Assembly (NCBI GenBank): GCA_020063545.1
Contig: JAGUUF010000269.1
Span: 1 to 5,327 of the forward strand
Direction: 5' to 3'
Length of the DNA: 5,327 bases
Source of the DNA: Cytophagales bacterium
Lineage (GTDB): Bacteria > Bacteroidota > Bacteroidia > Cytophagales > Cyclobacteriaceae
A model generated the notes under the pieces. That model worked only from the letters and a program-made list of their open reading frames with translations, was not told where the DNA came from and made no database searches. Below are positions 1 through 5,327 of the stretch, one piece after another; the stretch's first letter is position 1; every line of letters begins with the position of its first letter. A program made the translations under genes and the position numbers.

Positions 1-778
1 TATCGTACAGCACCTCATAAAATTCATGAAAATCCGGCAAGTTGTTGTGGCGCGCTCCTTCAATGGGGTGCAACGTAATTTTTTCAGGAAACAGGGTCTT
101 GAGCATTTCGCTTTGCCTGAAGGAAATGAGCCTGTCGCGGGTACCGTGAATAATATGAACGGGGCAAAGCACATTCTTCAGGTACAAATCGGTGCGCAAA
201 TCGTACCGGAGTATCCATTTCATGGGCAACAGAAAGCCATACCGGTTGGCGTTGTAGAGAAAGCTGAAGTAAGGTGAATCCAGTACCAATAAGCGCGGCT
301 TGTTCCACGCGGCAATGCGCGCGGCTATACCCGTGCCGAACGATCGGCCGAACACAACAATACGGTCTTCGGTGTAGCGGGTGGTAAGCCAGCGGTAAAG
401 AAACTGTGCATCTTCGAAAAGTTTGGCTTGTGTGCGCTTGCCCCGGCTTTTGCCGAAGCCGCGGTAGTCCATCATAAAGAAATCGTACCCGTTGCTTACA
501 AAATCTTTGGCGAATTTTCCCCAGCCTTTAATGCTGCGTGAGTTTCCTTTCATGTAGTAGATAACCCCGCGGGAATTCGGAACAGTAAAATGTATGGCGT
601 TAATCCGGCCGCCATCTTCCATATCAAAGTTCAGTTCTTCGAACGGAAAGGGATACTGATACGTAAAGTGGGCAGCGAGAATTTCGGGCCTGAAAAAGAA
701 GAGGTGTTGAAGAAAGTACAGGAGCAGGCACAAGCCTCCATAGATTACGGCTACGGCAATCAGGATGGTTACCCACAT
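1..778 (-). CDS. Membrane-anchored alpha/beta hydrolase, partial (3' end off the window)
   Basis: The frame is open from an ATG at 778 to the left edge, giving 259 residues without a stop. An in-frame TAA lies four codons upstream of the ATG, which fixes the start. Residues 1-29 form one hydrophobic membrane anchor, with the catalytic domain behind it. The fold signature is a serine-hydrolase one: nucleophile elbow GRSFG with Ser146, catalytic Asp215 in HGTRD, and probable catalytic His244 in GARHNNL. The DYRGFGKS strand-turn at 104-111 is typical of the Bem46/ABHD13-like group (COG1073). It resembles the gene just upstream along its whole length, so the two are tandem paralogues, probably co-transcribed across a 38-bp gap. 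Oddity: the oxyanion-loop HGN of the neighbour is KGN here (Lys77). The substrate is unknown; an ester, thioester or peptide is possible. Only a few residues after the catalytic His appear to be missing. Confidence 0.9.
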   Translation of the reverse strand, partial: MWVTILIAVAVIYGGLCLLLYFLQHLFFFRPEILAAHFTYQYPFPFEELNFDMEDGGRINAIHFTVPNSRGVIYYMKGNSRSIKGWGKFAKDFVSNGYDFFMMDYRGFGKSRGKRTQAKLFEDAQFLYRWLTTRYTEDRIVVFGRSFGTGIAARIAAWNKPRLLVLDSPYFSFLYNANRYGFLLPMKWILRYDLRTDLYLKNVLCPVHIIHGTRDRLISFRQSEMLKTLFPEKITLHPIEGARHNNLPDFHEFYEVLYD

Positions 779-816
779 TGCTACAAGTTACACGGACAGC
801 GCGGGCATCGCAAGTA

Positions 817-1629
817 TTACCGAAGTGCCTGGGCAAGTTTTGACCGGTAAAGCTGAAATTCGCTGAGGTTATCGTGCGTGCCGCCTTCCAGTATCACAAA
901 TTCATCGGATGGCCGCAACACGGCTTTAAGCGCACGGGCCGATTGAAGGGAAACAATGGGGTCGGCTGTTCCGTGAACGATAAGTTTTTTGCAGGAGGCC
1001 TGCTGAACGCGGTCAATCGTTGGAAAGGAATAGCGCAACGGGAAAATCCTAATCAATGGCCTGAACACGGGGTTAACAGCACCATTCAGGTTGTTAAATG
1101 GTGTTTCAAGGATCAGTAAATCCGGGTTGGCTTTTGTGGCCAGGTAAGCTGCCACTGCCGAACCAAGTGAGCGACCGAAAATTACCAGCCTTTGCGGATG
1201 CGTTGCCTGCGCCCACTGCCATACGGCATCGGCATCGGCATACAAACCTTGTTCAGATGGCGTGCCGGTGCTTTTACCATAACCGCGGTAGTCAACTACC
1301 AGCACATGGTAATGATAAGCGGTAAGTTCGGATGCAATTGCGCCCCAGCGTTTCAGGCTTCCGGAGTTACCATGAAAGTAGAGAATTAATCCTTTTGAAG
1401 AATCGGGCGGAGAGAACAGCAAGGCATTGAGCGTTTCGCCATCGTGTGTAGAAATTGAAATTTCCTGATGGGGTACGTCAAATGCGTAAGTAAAAGTTGG
1501 GTCAAGTTTTTCAGCCTGAAAGATAAGGGCATCCTGAAAAAAGAAAATCATCAGCACCGACAGCACGGTTAGCACCAGGCCTAGGATGGCCGGCCATTTT
1601 ATCCAATGAATGAAACGGGAAATGCGCAA
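817..1629 (-). CDS. Membrane-anchored alpha/beta hydrolase (Bem46/ABHD13-like)
   Basis: Probable serine hydrolase of about 270 residues, tethered by one N-terminal membrane segment (about residues 10-31 from the chosen start). The motifs are in canonical order: oxyanion loop FHGN at 85-88, DYRGYGKS at 113-120, nucleophile elbow GRSLGS with Ser154, catalytic Asp223 in HGTADP and His252 in GGTHDN. The length fits the COG1073 single-domain group. The start is uncertain. An in-frame TAA lies near 1696-1698, and no ATG occurs between it and the membrane segment. Candidates are TTG at 1677, 1674 and 1629. I chose TTG 1629 because it gives a short basic N-terminus (MRISRF) directly before the hydrophobic stretch; 1677 would add 16 residues. 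The gene ends with TAA at 817, 38 bp before its paralogue, and probably forms an operon with it. Relatives in eukaryotes include protein depalmitoylases; the bacterial substrate cannot be read from the sequence. Confidence 0.88.
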   Translation of the reverse strand: MRISRFIHWIKWPAILGLVLTVLSVLMIFFFQDALIFQAEKLDPTFTYAFDVPHQEISISTHDGETLNALLFSPPDSSKGLILYFHGNSGSLKRWGAIASELTAYHYHVLVVDYRGYGKSTGTPSEQGLYADADAVWQWAQATHPQRLVIFGRSLGSAVAAYLATKANPDLLILETPFNNLNGAVNPVFRPLIRIFPLRYSFPTIDRVQQASCKKLIVHGTADPIVSLQSARALKAVLRPSDEFVILEGGTHDNLSEFQLYRSKLAQALR

Positions 1630-1713
1630 GCAAGTGTTGATTGGCGTACAGGTAGCATGTCCGAAAATGTACAACAACCGGGGGATTAATGCTTTTTATA
1701 GCCCCCAGTGTTT

Positions 1714-1721
1714 CAAAATTA
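1714..1721 (-). promoter_or_regulatory. Candidate -7 box for the hydrolase pair
   Basis: On the minus strand this reads TAATTTTG, an exact match to the Bacteroidota -7 consensus TAnnTTTG. It points at the hydrolase genes and would place transcription start near 1707. No convincing TTTG or TTG lies 19-21 nt upstream, so the -33 half is weak. A 5-bp G/C hairpin (1680-1684 paired with 1702-1706, loop of 17 nt) would fall at the very 5' end of the transcript, just before the TTG codons at 1677 and 1674. Confidence 0.3.
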
Positions 1722-1775
1722 ACCATTTACAACTTTGGATGAATTATTGCAGCCGATCGGAGAAATTTTTGACGC

Positions 1776-2054
1776 ATGGCGAAAGGCTGTACATCCGTAT
1801 TAATTGTTTTTCTGATTGTAATTACCCTGCCTGTATGGATTGGCATAGCCGGTGGGTTGCTTGGTATTGTTGGTGGCTTGTTTGGTGCTGCCCTGGGCGT
1901 GGTGGCTGCGGTTTTCGGGGCGATTGCCGGAGTTATTGGCAGTATTTTCGGCAGCCTGTTTCACCCGGTTGTAAGCGTTAAACCAATTACCATCCTGCTG
2001 ATTATTCTCGTGGTTATTCTCTTAGCCCGTTCGGGCAATAAAGCCGTTAAGTAA
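1776..2054 (+). CDS. Small glycine-rich multi-pass membrane protein
   Basis: A 92-residue protein that I cannot assign to a named family. A first hydrophobic segment spans about residues 7-24, a glycine-rich hydrophobic middle runs from 22 to 62, and a second clear membrane helix covers about 69-84, followed by a basic tail (R85, K89, K92). The middle part is four imperfect copies of an 11-residue unit with glycines spaced every 3-4 residues. This resembles glycine-zipper packing, which in known proteins promotes helix-helix association or oligomerisation in membranes. The ATG at 1776 starts MAKGC, and a Cys at position 5 is the only cysteine. The gene is divergent from the hydrolases and overlaps the next gene by 8 bp tail-to-tail. 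An AATTTTTG element, one mismatch from TAnnTTTG, lies 5 bp before the ATG but has no -33 partner at proper spacing. A real gene is favoured by composition, the membrane layout and lack of overlap with another good frame. Confidence 0.75.
   Translation: MAKGCTSVLIVFLIVITLPVWIGIAGGLLGIVGGLFGAALGVVAAVFGAIAGVIGSIFGSLFHPVVSVKPITILLIILVVILLARSGNKAVK
1839..1970 (+). repeat. Four-copy 11-residue (33-bp) glycine repeat inside the small membrane protein
   Basis: Residues 22-65 divide into four units of 11: IGIAGGLLGIV, GGLFGAALGVV, AAVFGAIAGVI and GSIFGSLFHPV. Position 5 is Gly in all four, position 4 is Phe in three, position 9 is Gly in three, and positions 10-11 are aliphatic in the first three. 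Eleven residues make three turns of an alpha-helix, so the glycines would line one face. The repeat is clearer in protein than in DNA, which suggests an old duplication or selection on the pattern rather than a recent tandem expansion. Confidence 0.6.
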
Positions 2055-2433
2055 TCGGGTGTTTGTTGTACAGCGCAGGATTGAGAAAGTACTTGCTGTA
2101 AACCGGGTAGCGCTTAACCGCCACCAGGTTGGGTTTGTTATTGGCGCTGAAAACAACGCGGTAATAAAACTCAAAACCTTTTTCCACCCGTATCTGCCGC
2201 TTAAGCATGTACCATTCCTTATTATGCGGGTTGAGTACTTTTACCTGTATAGTATATTGGCCGGGGATGCTGCGGATGCGCACAAAATTTTCAGGATCCT
2301 TATTAAACAGTTTACCGTTAACAAAAACCTGCATACTGGAAAATTTTTCGGCCTGTATGGCAATGGCTGATACATATGCTGAACTGGCAAAACCGGCTGT
2401 AATAAACAAAGCTAAAAAAATCCTCCGCTTCAT
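2047..2433 (-). CDS. Small exported protein with PEGA-like beta-rich domain
   Basis: The ATG at 2433 gives 128 residues beginning MKRRIFLALF, a classic signal peptide with a likely cleavage region after about residue 23 (around SAIA). A GTG nine bases upstream is possible but would add MFA before the basic n-region, so ATG is preferred. The mature part (about 100 residues) is rich in predicted beta strands: a VFVNGKLF strand, then an RIRSIPGQYTIQVKV segment reminiscent of PEGA-type or of the N-terminal beta domain of Bacteroidota DUF4476 proteins, then alternating aromatic/basic residues to the C-terminus. I infer a periplasmic or surface role and cannot give a function. The gene follows the exported 346-residue protein on the same strand, but a terminator separates the two. 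Its stop codon lies inside the end of the convergent small membrane protein gene. Confidence 0.8.
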   Translation of the reverse strand: MKRRIFLALFITAGFASSAYVSAIAIQAEKFSSMQVFVNGKLFNKDPENFVRIRSIPGQYTIQVKVLNPHNKEWYMLKRQIRVEKGFEFYYRVVFSANNKPNLVAVKRYPVYSKYFLNPALYNKHPIT

Positions 2434-2450
2434 GGCAAACACGTTTTAGT

Positions 2451-2475
2451 AAAAATCGGCAACCTTCATGCCAAT
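2451..2475 (-). terminator. Intrinsic terminator after the Rieske/exported-protein operon
   Basis: Read on the minus strand, ATTGGCA (2475-2469) pairs with TGCCGAT (2461-2455) around a 7-nt loop (TGAAGGT), giving a 7-bp stem with one T-G wobble. A run of T follows at 2455-2451. It lies 22 nt past the stop codon of the 346-residue exported protein and only 17 nt before the next ATG. It should therefore end that operon and leave the downstream small exported gene to residual read-through or its own promoter. The plus-strand reading has no T tract. Confidence 0.55.
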
Positions 2476-2497
2476 AATAATCTTATTTAAATGCTCA

Positions 2498-3538
2498 TTA
2501 ATTTAGTTTCATCTCGTTTCTCAATCCTTTGATAAAATTCCTCAGGGCCTGCTGCCAGGTAGTATCGGCATCCCATTTCGGGCCAAGAAAAACATTGCCG
2601 AATTCAATGTGCCGCACATAAAATTTATGTACTTCCACATCGGCAGCAATGGTTTTAATTTGTTCCTGCCCGTTCGGATAGGTAACCGAAACCAGGGCGC
2701 TTTCGCCTTTGCTTACATCGTAGCCCAGCAGTTGCTTGGCCGCTGGTCCGCGGGTATGGATATGGCGAAGCAGGTAAAGGGAACCTTGTTTGCGAAGTTC
2801 GGCTTCGGGCAAGGCGGCATCAACAAGCTGATACTTAAACGGGTAGCTTTTCATAATTTCTTCCAGTTCCGCGTCCATTTTTTCATCTCCGAATTTTTGA
2901 ACGGCAAGGCCGTCAACTTTTAAATCGTAAGCATATAACTCACTTCGGTTGCCTGTAATTACCGGTATGGTCAGATCGGTTTCCGGAAGTTCATTAATAA
3001 GGAGGTTTTGTTTACGCCTGCCGGCAAGGGCAGTACGATACAATGTCATCAGGGCCTCATCAAGCAACCGATCCTGCGTTTTCCATACACTGATGGGAAC
3101 AGCCGGTTTGCCGGTGTTTCCGCCCGGTAAATTTTCAAGCGGGGTAATCATAAGTTCGTAACCCTGGCTGTTTTTTAAGGCGAAAATGAGGTTGGCAACT
3201 TCCCGGTTTTGAAAGTATTTCACAAACGCCTGCGTTACATCGGCCCCGGCAAAAAGTTTATCAACATCAATGTATCCAAGGGCATCAATCCCGGTTTTTA
3301 CCAGGCCGGCATGAATCTTCTGAATTTCTTTCTCGCTTAGGTTGTAGCTGGTTAAAACAAAAGCCCGGCCGCTGAGGATTGTTTCGGGAATTGGCCCTGC
3401 CGCTGCCTGCTGAAAATCAGTTAGGCTTTGGGCTGAAAGCAGGGCGGGAGCAAGAGCCAGTAACTGAAGAAGGCGTTTCACCCAAGAAAAACGAACTTCT
3501 GGTACGTATATTTTTACCGGCTTAATAAACACCCACAT
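2498..3538 (-). CDS. Exported protein of unknown function
   Basis: I do not recognise this 346-residue protein. It has a signal peptide at residues 20-37 (VKRLLQLLALAPALLSAQ), then a soluble mixed alpha/beta chain with no cysteines and no further membrane segment. The middle is rich in charged helices (about 214-250). The C-terminal 40 residues, containing HKFYVRH, FGNVFLG and WDADTTWQQALRNF, look well ordered and are the best stretch for a homology search. The frame opens with the only good ATG at 3538, overlapping the Rieske gene by 17 nt. However, a GTG at 3481 would start exactly at the signal peptide (MKRLLQ, 327 residues), leave a 40-nt gap after the Rieske stop, and may be the true start. 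It is probably co-transcribed with, and translationally coupled to, the Rieske gene, and it is followed by a terminator. It is probably periplasmic or outer-membrane facing. Confidence 0.82.
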   Translation of the reverse strand: MWVFIKPVKIYVPEVRFSWVKRLLQLLALAPALLSAQSLTDFQQAAAGPIPETILSGRAFVLTSYNLSEKEIQKIHAGLVKTGIDALGYIDVDKLFAGADVTQAFVKYFQNREVANLIFALKNSQGYELMITPLENLPGGNTGKPAVPISVWKTQDRLLDEALMTLYRTALAGRRKQNLLINELPETDLTIPVITGNRSELYAYDLKVDGLAVQKFGDEKMDAELEEIMKSYPFKYQLVDAALPEAELRKQGSLYLLRHIHTRGPAAKQLLGYDVSKGESALVSVTYPNGQEQIKTIAADVEVHKFYVRHIEFGNVFLGPKWDADTTWQQALRNFIKGLRNEMKLN

Positions 3539-3845
3539 AAAATCCGGTTGAATCTACCGTAATCGGGTAAGTATTCAAATCTGATGACCGGGCCGACAAC
3601 TCGCGGCCGGTTTGCAAGCTGAAGCAGTAGTTGTGCCACGGGCAGATGATTTCACCAAAATGATTTACGGTTCCTTTACTGAGCGATTCGCCATTGTGCG
3701 TACACCTATCCTGCACGGCATAAAACCGCTGCTGGTGCAACACCAGGCAAATGCGCTTTCCGTGCACAAGCAGCAGTTGGGGCTTACCCGGTAAAATCCG
3801 GCTCATCGCCTCGCGTTCATCGGCAAATAGTTTCACCCATTGCAT
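3522..3845 (-). CDS. Rieske-type [2Fe-2S] protein (small ferredoxin-like)
   Basis: A 107-residue single-domain Rieske protein. The cluster ligands are all present: Cys48 and His50 in CTHNG, Cys68 and His71 in CPWH, with the usual 17-residue spacing between the two boxes. The cysteine pair that forms a disulfide in cytochrome bc1-type Rieske proteins is absent (Glu53 and Trp70 stand at those places). This places it with the dioxygenase-ferredoxin/NirD-like group, which carries electrons at lower potential. There is no signal peptide, Tat motif or membrane segment, so it should be cytoplasmic. The ATG at 3845 (MQWVKLF) is the first start and gives the normal family length. No oxygenase, reductase or nitrite reductase gene is adjacent; its only partner here is the overlapping exported protein. 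Its electron donor and acceptor cannot be inferred from this window. Confidence 0.92.
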   Translation of the reverse strand: MQWVKLFADEREAMSRILPGKPQLLLVHGKRICLVLHQQRFYAVQDRCTHNGESLSKGTVNHFGEIICPWHNYCFSLQTGRELSARSSDLNTYPITVDSTGFYVGVY

Positions 3846-3852
3846 ATAAGCC

Positions 3853-3882
3853 TTTGGCCGAAGATCTGTTTTTTCTATCTTG
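3853..3882 (+). promoter_or_regulatory. Candidate Bacteroidota-type promoter for the M20 amidohydrolase
   Basis: TTTG at 3853-3856 (-33 element) is followed after 19 nt by TATCTTG (3876-3882), close to the -7 consensus TAnnTTTG. Transcription would begin near 3890, leaving a leader of about 10 nt before the ATG at 3900. On the opposite strand the same 54-bp gap contains TTTG (3889-3886) and, 19 nt further, GATCTTCG (3866-3859). This is a weaker candidate for the Rieske operon, and the two would overlap. Confidence 0.4.
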
Positions 3883-3899
3883 TTTCAAATCCATACCCG

Positions 3900-5198
3900 A
3901 TGAAGAACCTCATTACCGTTTTCCTTTTCCTTATTTCCATAGCGGCTGCGGCCCAGGTCAACCCCAAACTGCAGGCAAGCATAACCAAATCTGCTGCTGC
4001 CATTGAGCCGAAGATGATTGACTGGCGAAGAAACATCCATCAATATCCGGAGCTTTCGAACCGTGAATTTAAAACTGCGCAAAAGGTAGCCGACCACCTG
4101 AAACAATTGGGTCTTGAAGTAAAAACGGGAATTGCCCATACAGGTGTTGTGGGTATTCTTAAAGGAGCCAAGCCGGGCCCTGTAATTGCTTTGCGTGCCG
4201 ACATGGATGCGCTGCCGGTTACCGAGCGTAACAGCTTGCCGTTCGCTTCACGCGAGCGGGTGGTGTTTAACGGGCAGGAAACCGGTGTGATGCATGCCTG
4301 CGGACACGATACACACGTGGCCATTCTGATGGCCACGGCCGAAGTGCTTGCCCAACACAAAAATGAACTCAAGGGCACGGTTGTTTTTATTTTTCAACCT
4401 GCAGAAGAAGGCGCACCGGCTGGTGAAGAGGGCGGTGCCGACCTGATGGTGAAGCAGGGCGTGCTGGATAATCCGAAAGTTGACGTGATTTTCGGCCTTC
4501 ACATCAGTTCGGTAACACCACTCGGTAAACTTACGTATCGGCCGGGCGGATTATTGGCAGCAGCCGACAATTATTCCATCCGTGTAAAGGGCAGGCAGTC
4601 GCACGGCTCATCGCCCTGGATGGGCATTGATCCGATTGTCATCTCCTCGCAGATTGTGCTGGGCCTGCAAACCATCATCAGCCGGCAAACCGAACTGACC
4701 AAAGAAGCCGCAGTGATTACCGTTGGCCGTTTTCAGTCTGGCATACGGGAGAACATCATTCCAGAAGAAGCGTTCCTGGCAGGAACCATCCGCACACTGG
4801 ATACGGCAATGCAGAATACCATCCACAAAAAAATTGTGCACACGGCAACCAACATTGCCGAAAGCGGTGGCGCAACGGCCGAAGTTACCATCAGGCGGGG
4901 CACACCGGTAACGTTCAATGATCCGGAACTGACCCGGAAAATGATACCCAGCCTGCAGAAAGCTGCCGGGGCTGAAAACACCATCGAGATAAATGCCATA
5001 ACAGGAGCCGAAGATTTTGCTTTTTATCAGAAAAAAATTCCCGGCTTTTTCTTTTTCGTTGGGGCCATGCTGCCCGACCAGGATCCGGCCACCGTGCCCG
5101 CCCACCACACCCCCGACTTTATGATAGATGAGCGGGGCCTGCTTACCGGCCTCAAGGCGATGCTGCAGGTTACACTGGACTATATGTATATGAAGTAA
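3900..5198 (+). CDS. Exported M20D-family metallo-amidohydrolase (HipO/AbgB/IAA-amino acid hydrolase type)
   Basis: A 432-residue zinc-type amidohydrolase that would cleave amide bonds of N-acyl amino acids or related conjugates in the periplasm. The ATG at 3900 starts a clean signal peptide (MKNLITVFLF, cleavage near AAAAQ at 15-19). The frame extends upstream to an ATG at 3840, but that overlaps the Rieske start and precedes the predicted promoter, so 3900 is chosen. Family motifs in order are RADMDALP at 99-106, HACGHDTH at 132-139 with metal ligands Cys134 and His136, QPAEEG at 167-172 with catalytic Glu169 and metal-binding Glu170, His201 in FGLH, the dimerisation domain from about 210 to 325 starting with GRQSHGSSPW, the GAEDF motif at 369-373, and HHTPDF at 402-407 supplying the last ligand. 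All key residues are intact and the length is normal for a secreted member. The substrate is not determined: hippurate, indole-acetyl and other acyl-amino acids are known for the family. Confidence 0.95.
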   Translation: MKNLITVFLFLISIAAAAQVNPKLQASITKSAAAIEPKMIDWRRNIHQYPELSNREFKTAQKVADHLKQLGLEVKTGIAHTGVVGILKGAKPGPVIALRADMDALPVTERNSLPFASRERVVFNGQETGVMHACGHDTHVAILMATAEVLAQHKNELKGTVVFIFQPAEEGAPAGEEGGADLMVKQGVLDNPKVDVIFGLHISSVTPLGKLTYRPGGLLAAADNYSIRVKGRQSHGSSPWMGIDPIVISSQIVLGLQTIISRQTELTKEAAVITVGRFQSGIRENIIPEEAFLAGTIRTLDTAMQNTIHKKIVHTATNIAESGGATAEVTIRRGTPVTFNDPELTRKMIPSLQKAAGAENTIEINAITGAEDFAFYQKKIPGFFFFVGAMLPDQDPATVPAHHTPDFMIDERGLLTGLKAMLQVTLDYMYMK

Positions 5199-5245
5199 TC
5201 CGAAATAGGGCACCCGGTTGATGACTTAAAAAACTACTTGAAAAT

Positions 5246-5268
5246 CGCGAAATTATATTTGCGTTTTT
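5246..5268 (+). terminator. Probable intrinsic terminator after the amidohydrolase
   Basis: CGCGAA (5246-5251) pairs with TTTGCG (5258-5263), one G-T wobble included, around a 6-nt A/T loop. Five T residues follow at 5264-5268. It starts 47 nt past the stop codon. The stem is short, so termination may be modest. The same bases include TATATTTG (5254-5261), an exact TAnnTTTG match, but no -33 element sits at the right distance. The remaining bases to 5327 hold no recognisable gene. Confidence 0.4.
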
Positions 5269-5327
5269 GCGCCTCTGCGGTAAGATAACTGAAACCAACG
5301 TTTTGCTATTCGCTTAGGCCCGAAGAA

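Noticed and set aside
590..850. 86-residue open frame on the plus strand
   Set aside because: It is antisense to the N-terminal half of the partial hydrolase and the gap before it. The minus-strand frame carries the conserved motifs and continues through this region.
1511..1726. 71-residue minus-strand ATG frame overlapping the 5' end of the full-length hydrolase
   Set aside because: It is in a different phase from the hydrolase, with no membrane segment or known domain. It is kept only as a possible hint of a frameshift, not as a gene.
2059..2370. 103-residue plus-strand frame opposite the small exported protein
   Set aside because: The minus strand encodes a clear signal peptide and a coherent beta-rich protein. 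The plus frame has no family features.
2609..2923. 104-residue plus-strand frame opposite the exported protein of unknown function
   Set aside because: It is fully antisense, rich in Phe/His/Asn as expected from reverse reading, and has no start context.
4608..5213. 201-residue open frame on the minus strand inside the amidohydrolase gene
   Set aside because: It lies fully antisense to a strongly supported M20 gene with all its motifs. It has an irregular Cys/His/Gly-rich composition, no recognisable domain and no promoter, so it is a shadow frame.
5254..5261. Exact TAnnTTTG match (TATATTTG) as a promoter for a gene beyond the right edge
   Set aside because: The nearest TTG is only 13 nt upstream instead of about 19-21, and the bases form one side and the loop of a likely terminator hairpin.

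Overview
The window looks like chromosomal DNA of a Bacteroidota bacterium, probably a Cytophagales-type lineage. This is inferred from moderate GC content, TAnnTTTG-like promoter boxes, the lack of clear Shine-Dalgarno sequences, and the style of the secreted proteins. No rRNA, tRNA, CRISPR array, insertion sequence or phage gene was seen.

Layout, left to right. Positions 1-778 (minus) hold an alpha/beta hydrolase that runs off the left edge. It is preceded, 38 bp away and on the same strand, by a second full-length alpha/beta hydrolase (817-1629). The two are paralogues in tandem, each with an N-terminal membrane anchor. Divergent from them is a 92-residue glycine-rich membrane protein (1776-2054, plus) built on an 11-residue repeat. 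It ends tail-to-tail with, and overlaps by 8 bp, a small exported protein (2047-2433, minus). Upstream of that is a likely operon, also on the minus strand: a Rieske [2Fe-2S] protein (3522-3845) overlapping by 17 nt an unrecognised exported protein (2498-3538). A good hairpin-plus-T-tract terminator (2451-2475) follows it. Divergent from the Rieske gene, across a 54-bp gap with a reasonable Bacteroidota-type promoter, is an exported M20D-family metallo-amidohydrolase (3900-5198). Its probable terminator lies near 5246-5268.

The theme is cell-envelope housekeeping. Every gene except the Rieske protein carries a signal peptide or a membrane segment. The genes do not form an obvious single pathway, and I see no convincing new multi-gene system. 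The points most worth a second look are the hydrolase pair (one copy has Lys where the other has the oxyanion-loop His), the absence of an ATG start for the second hydrolase, the 11-residue repeat of the small membrane protein, and the tight Rieske/unknown exported protein pair.
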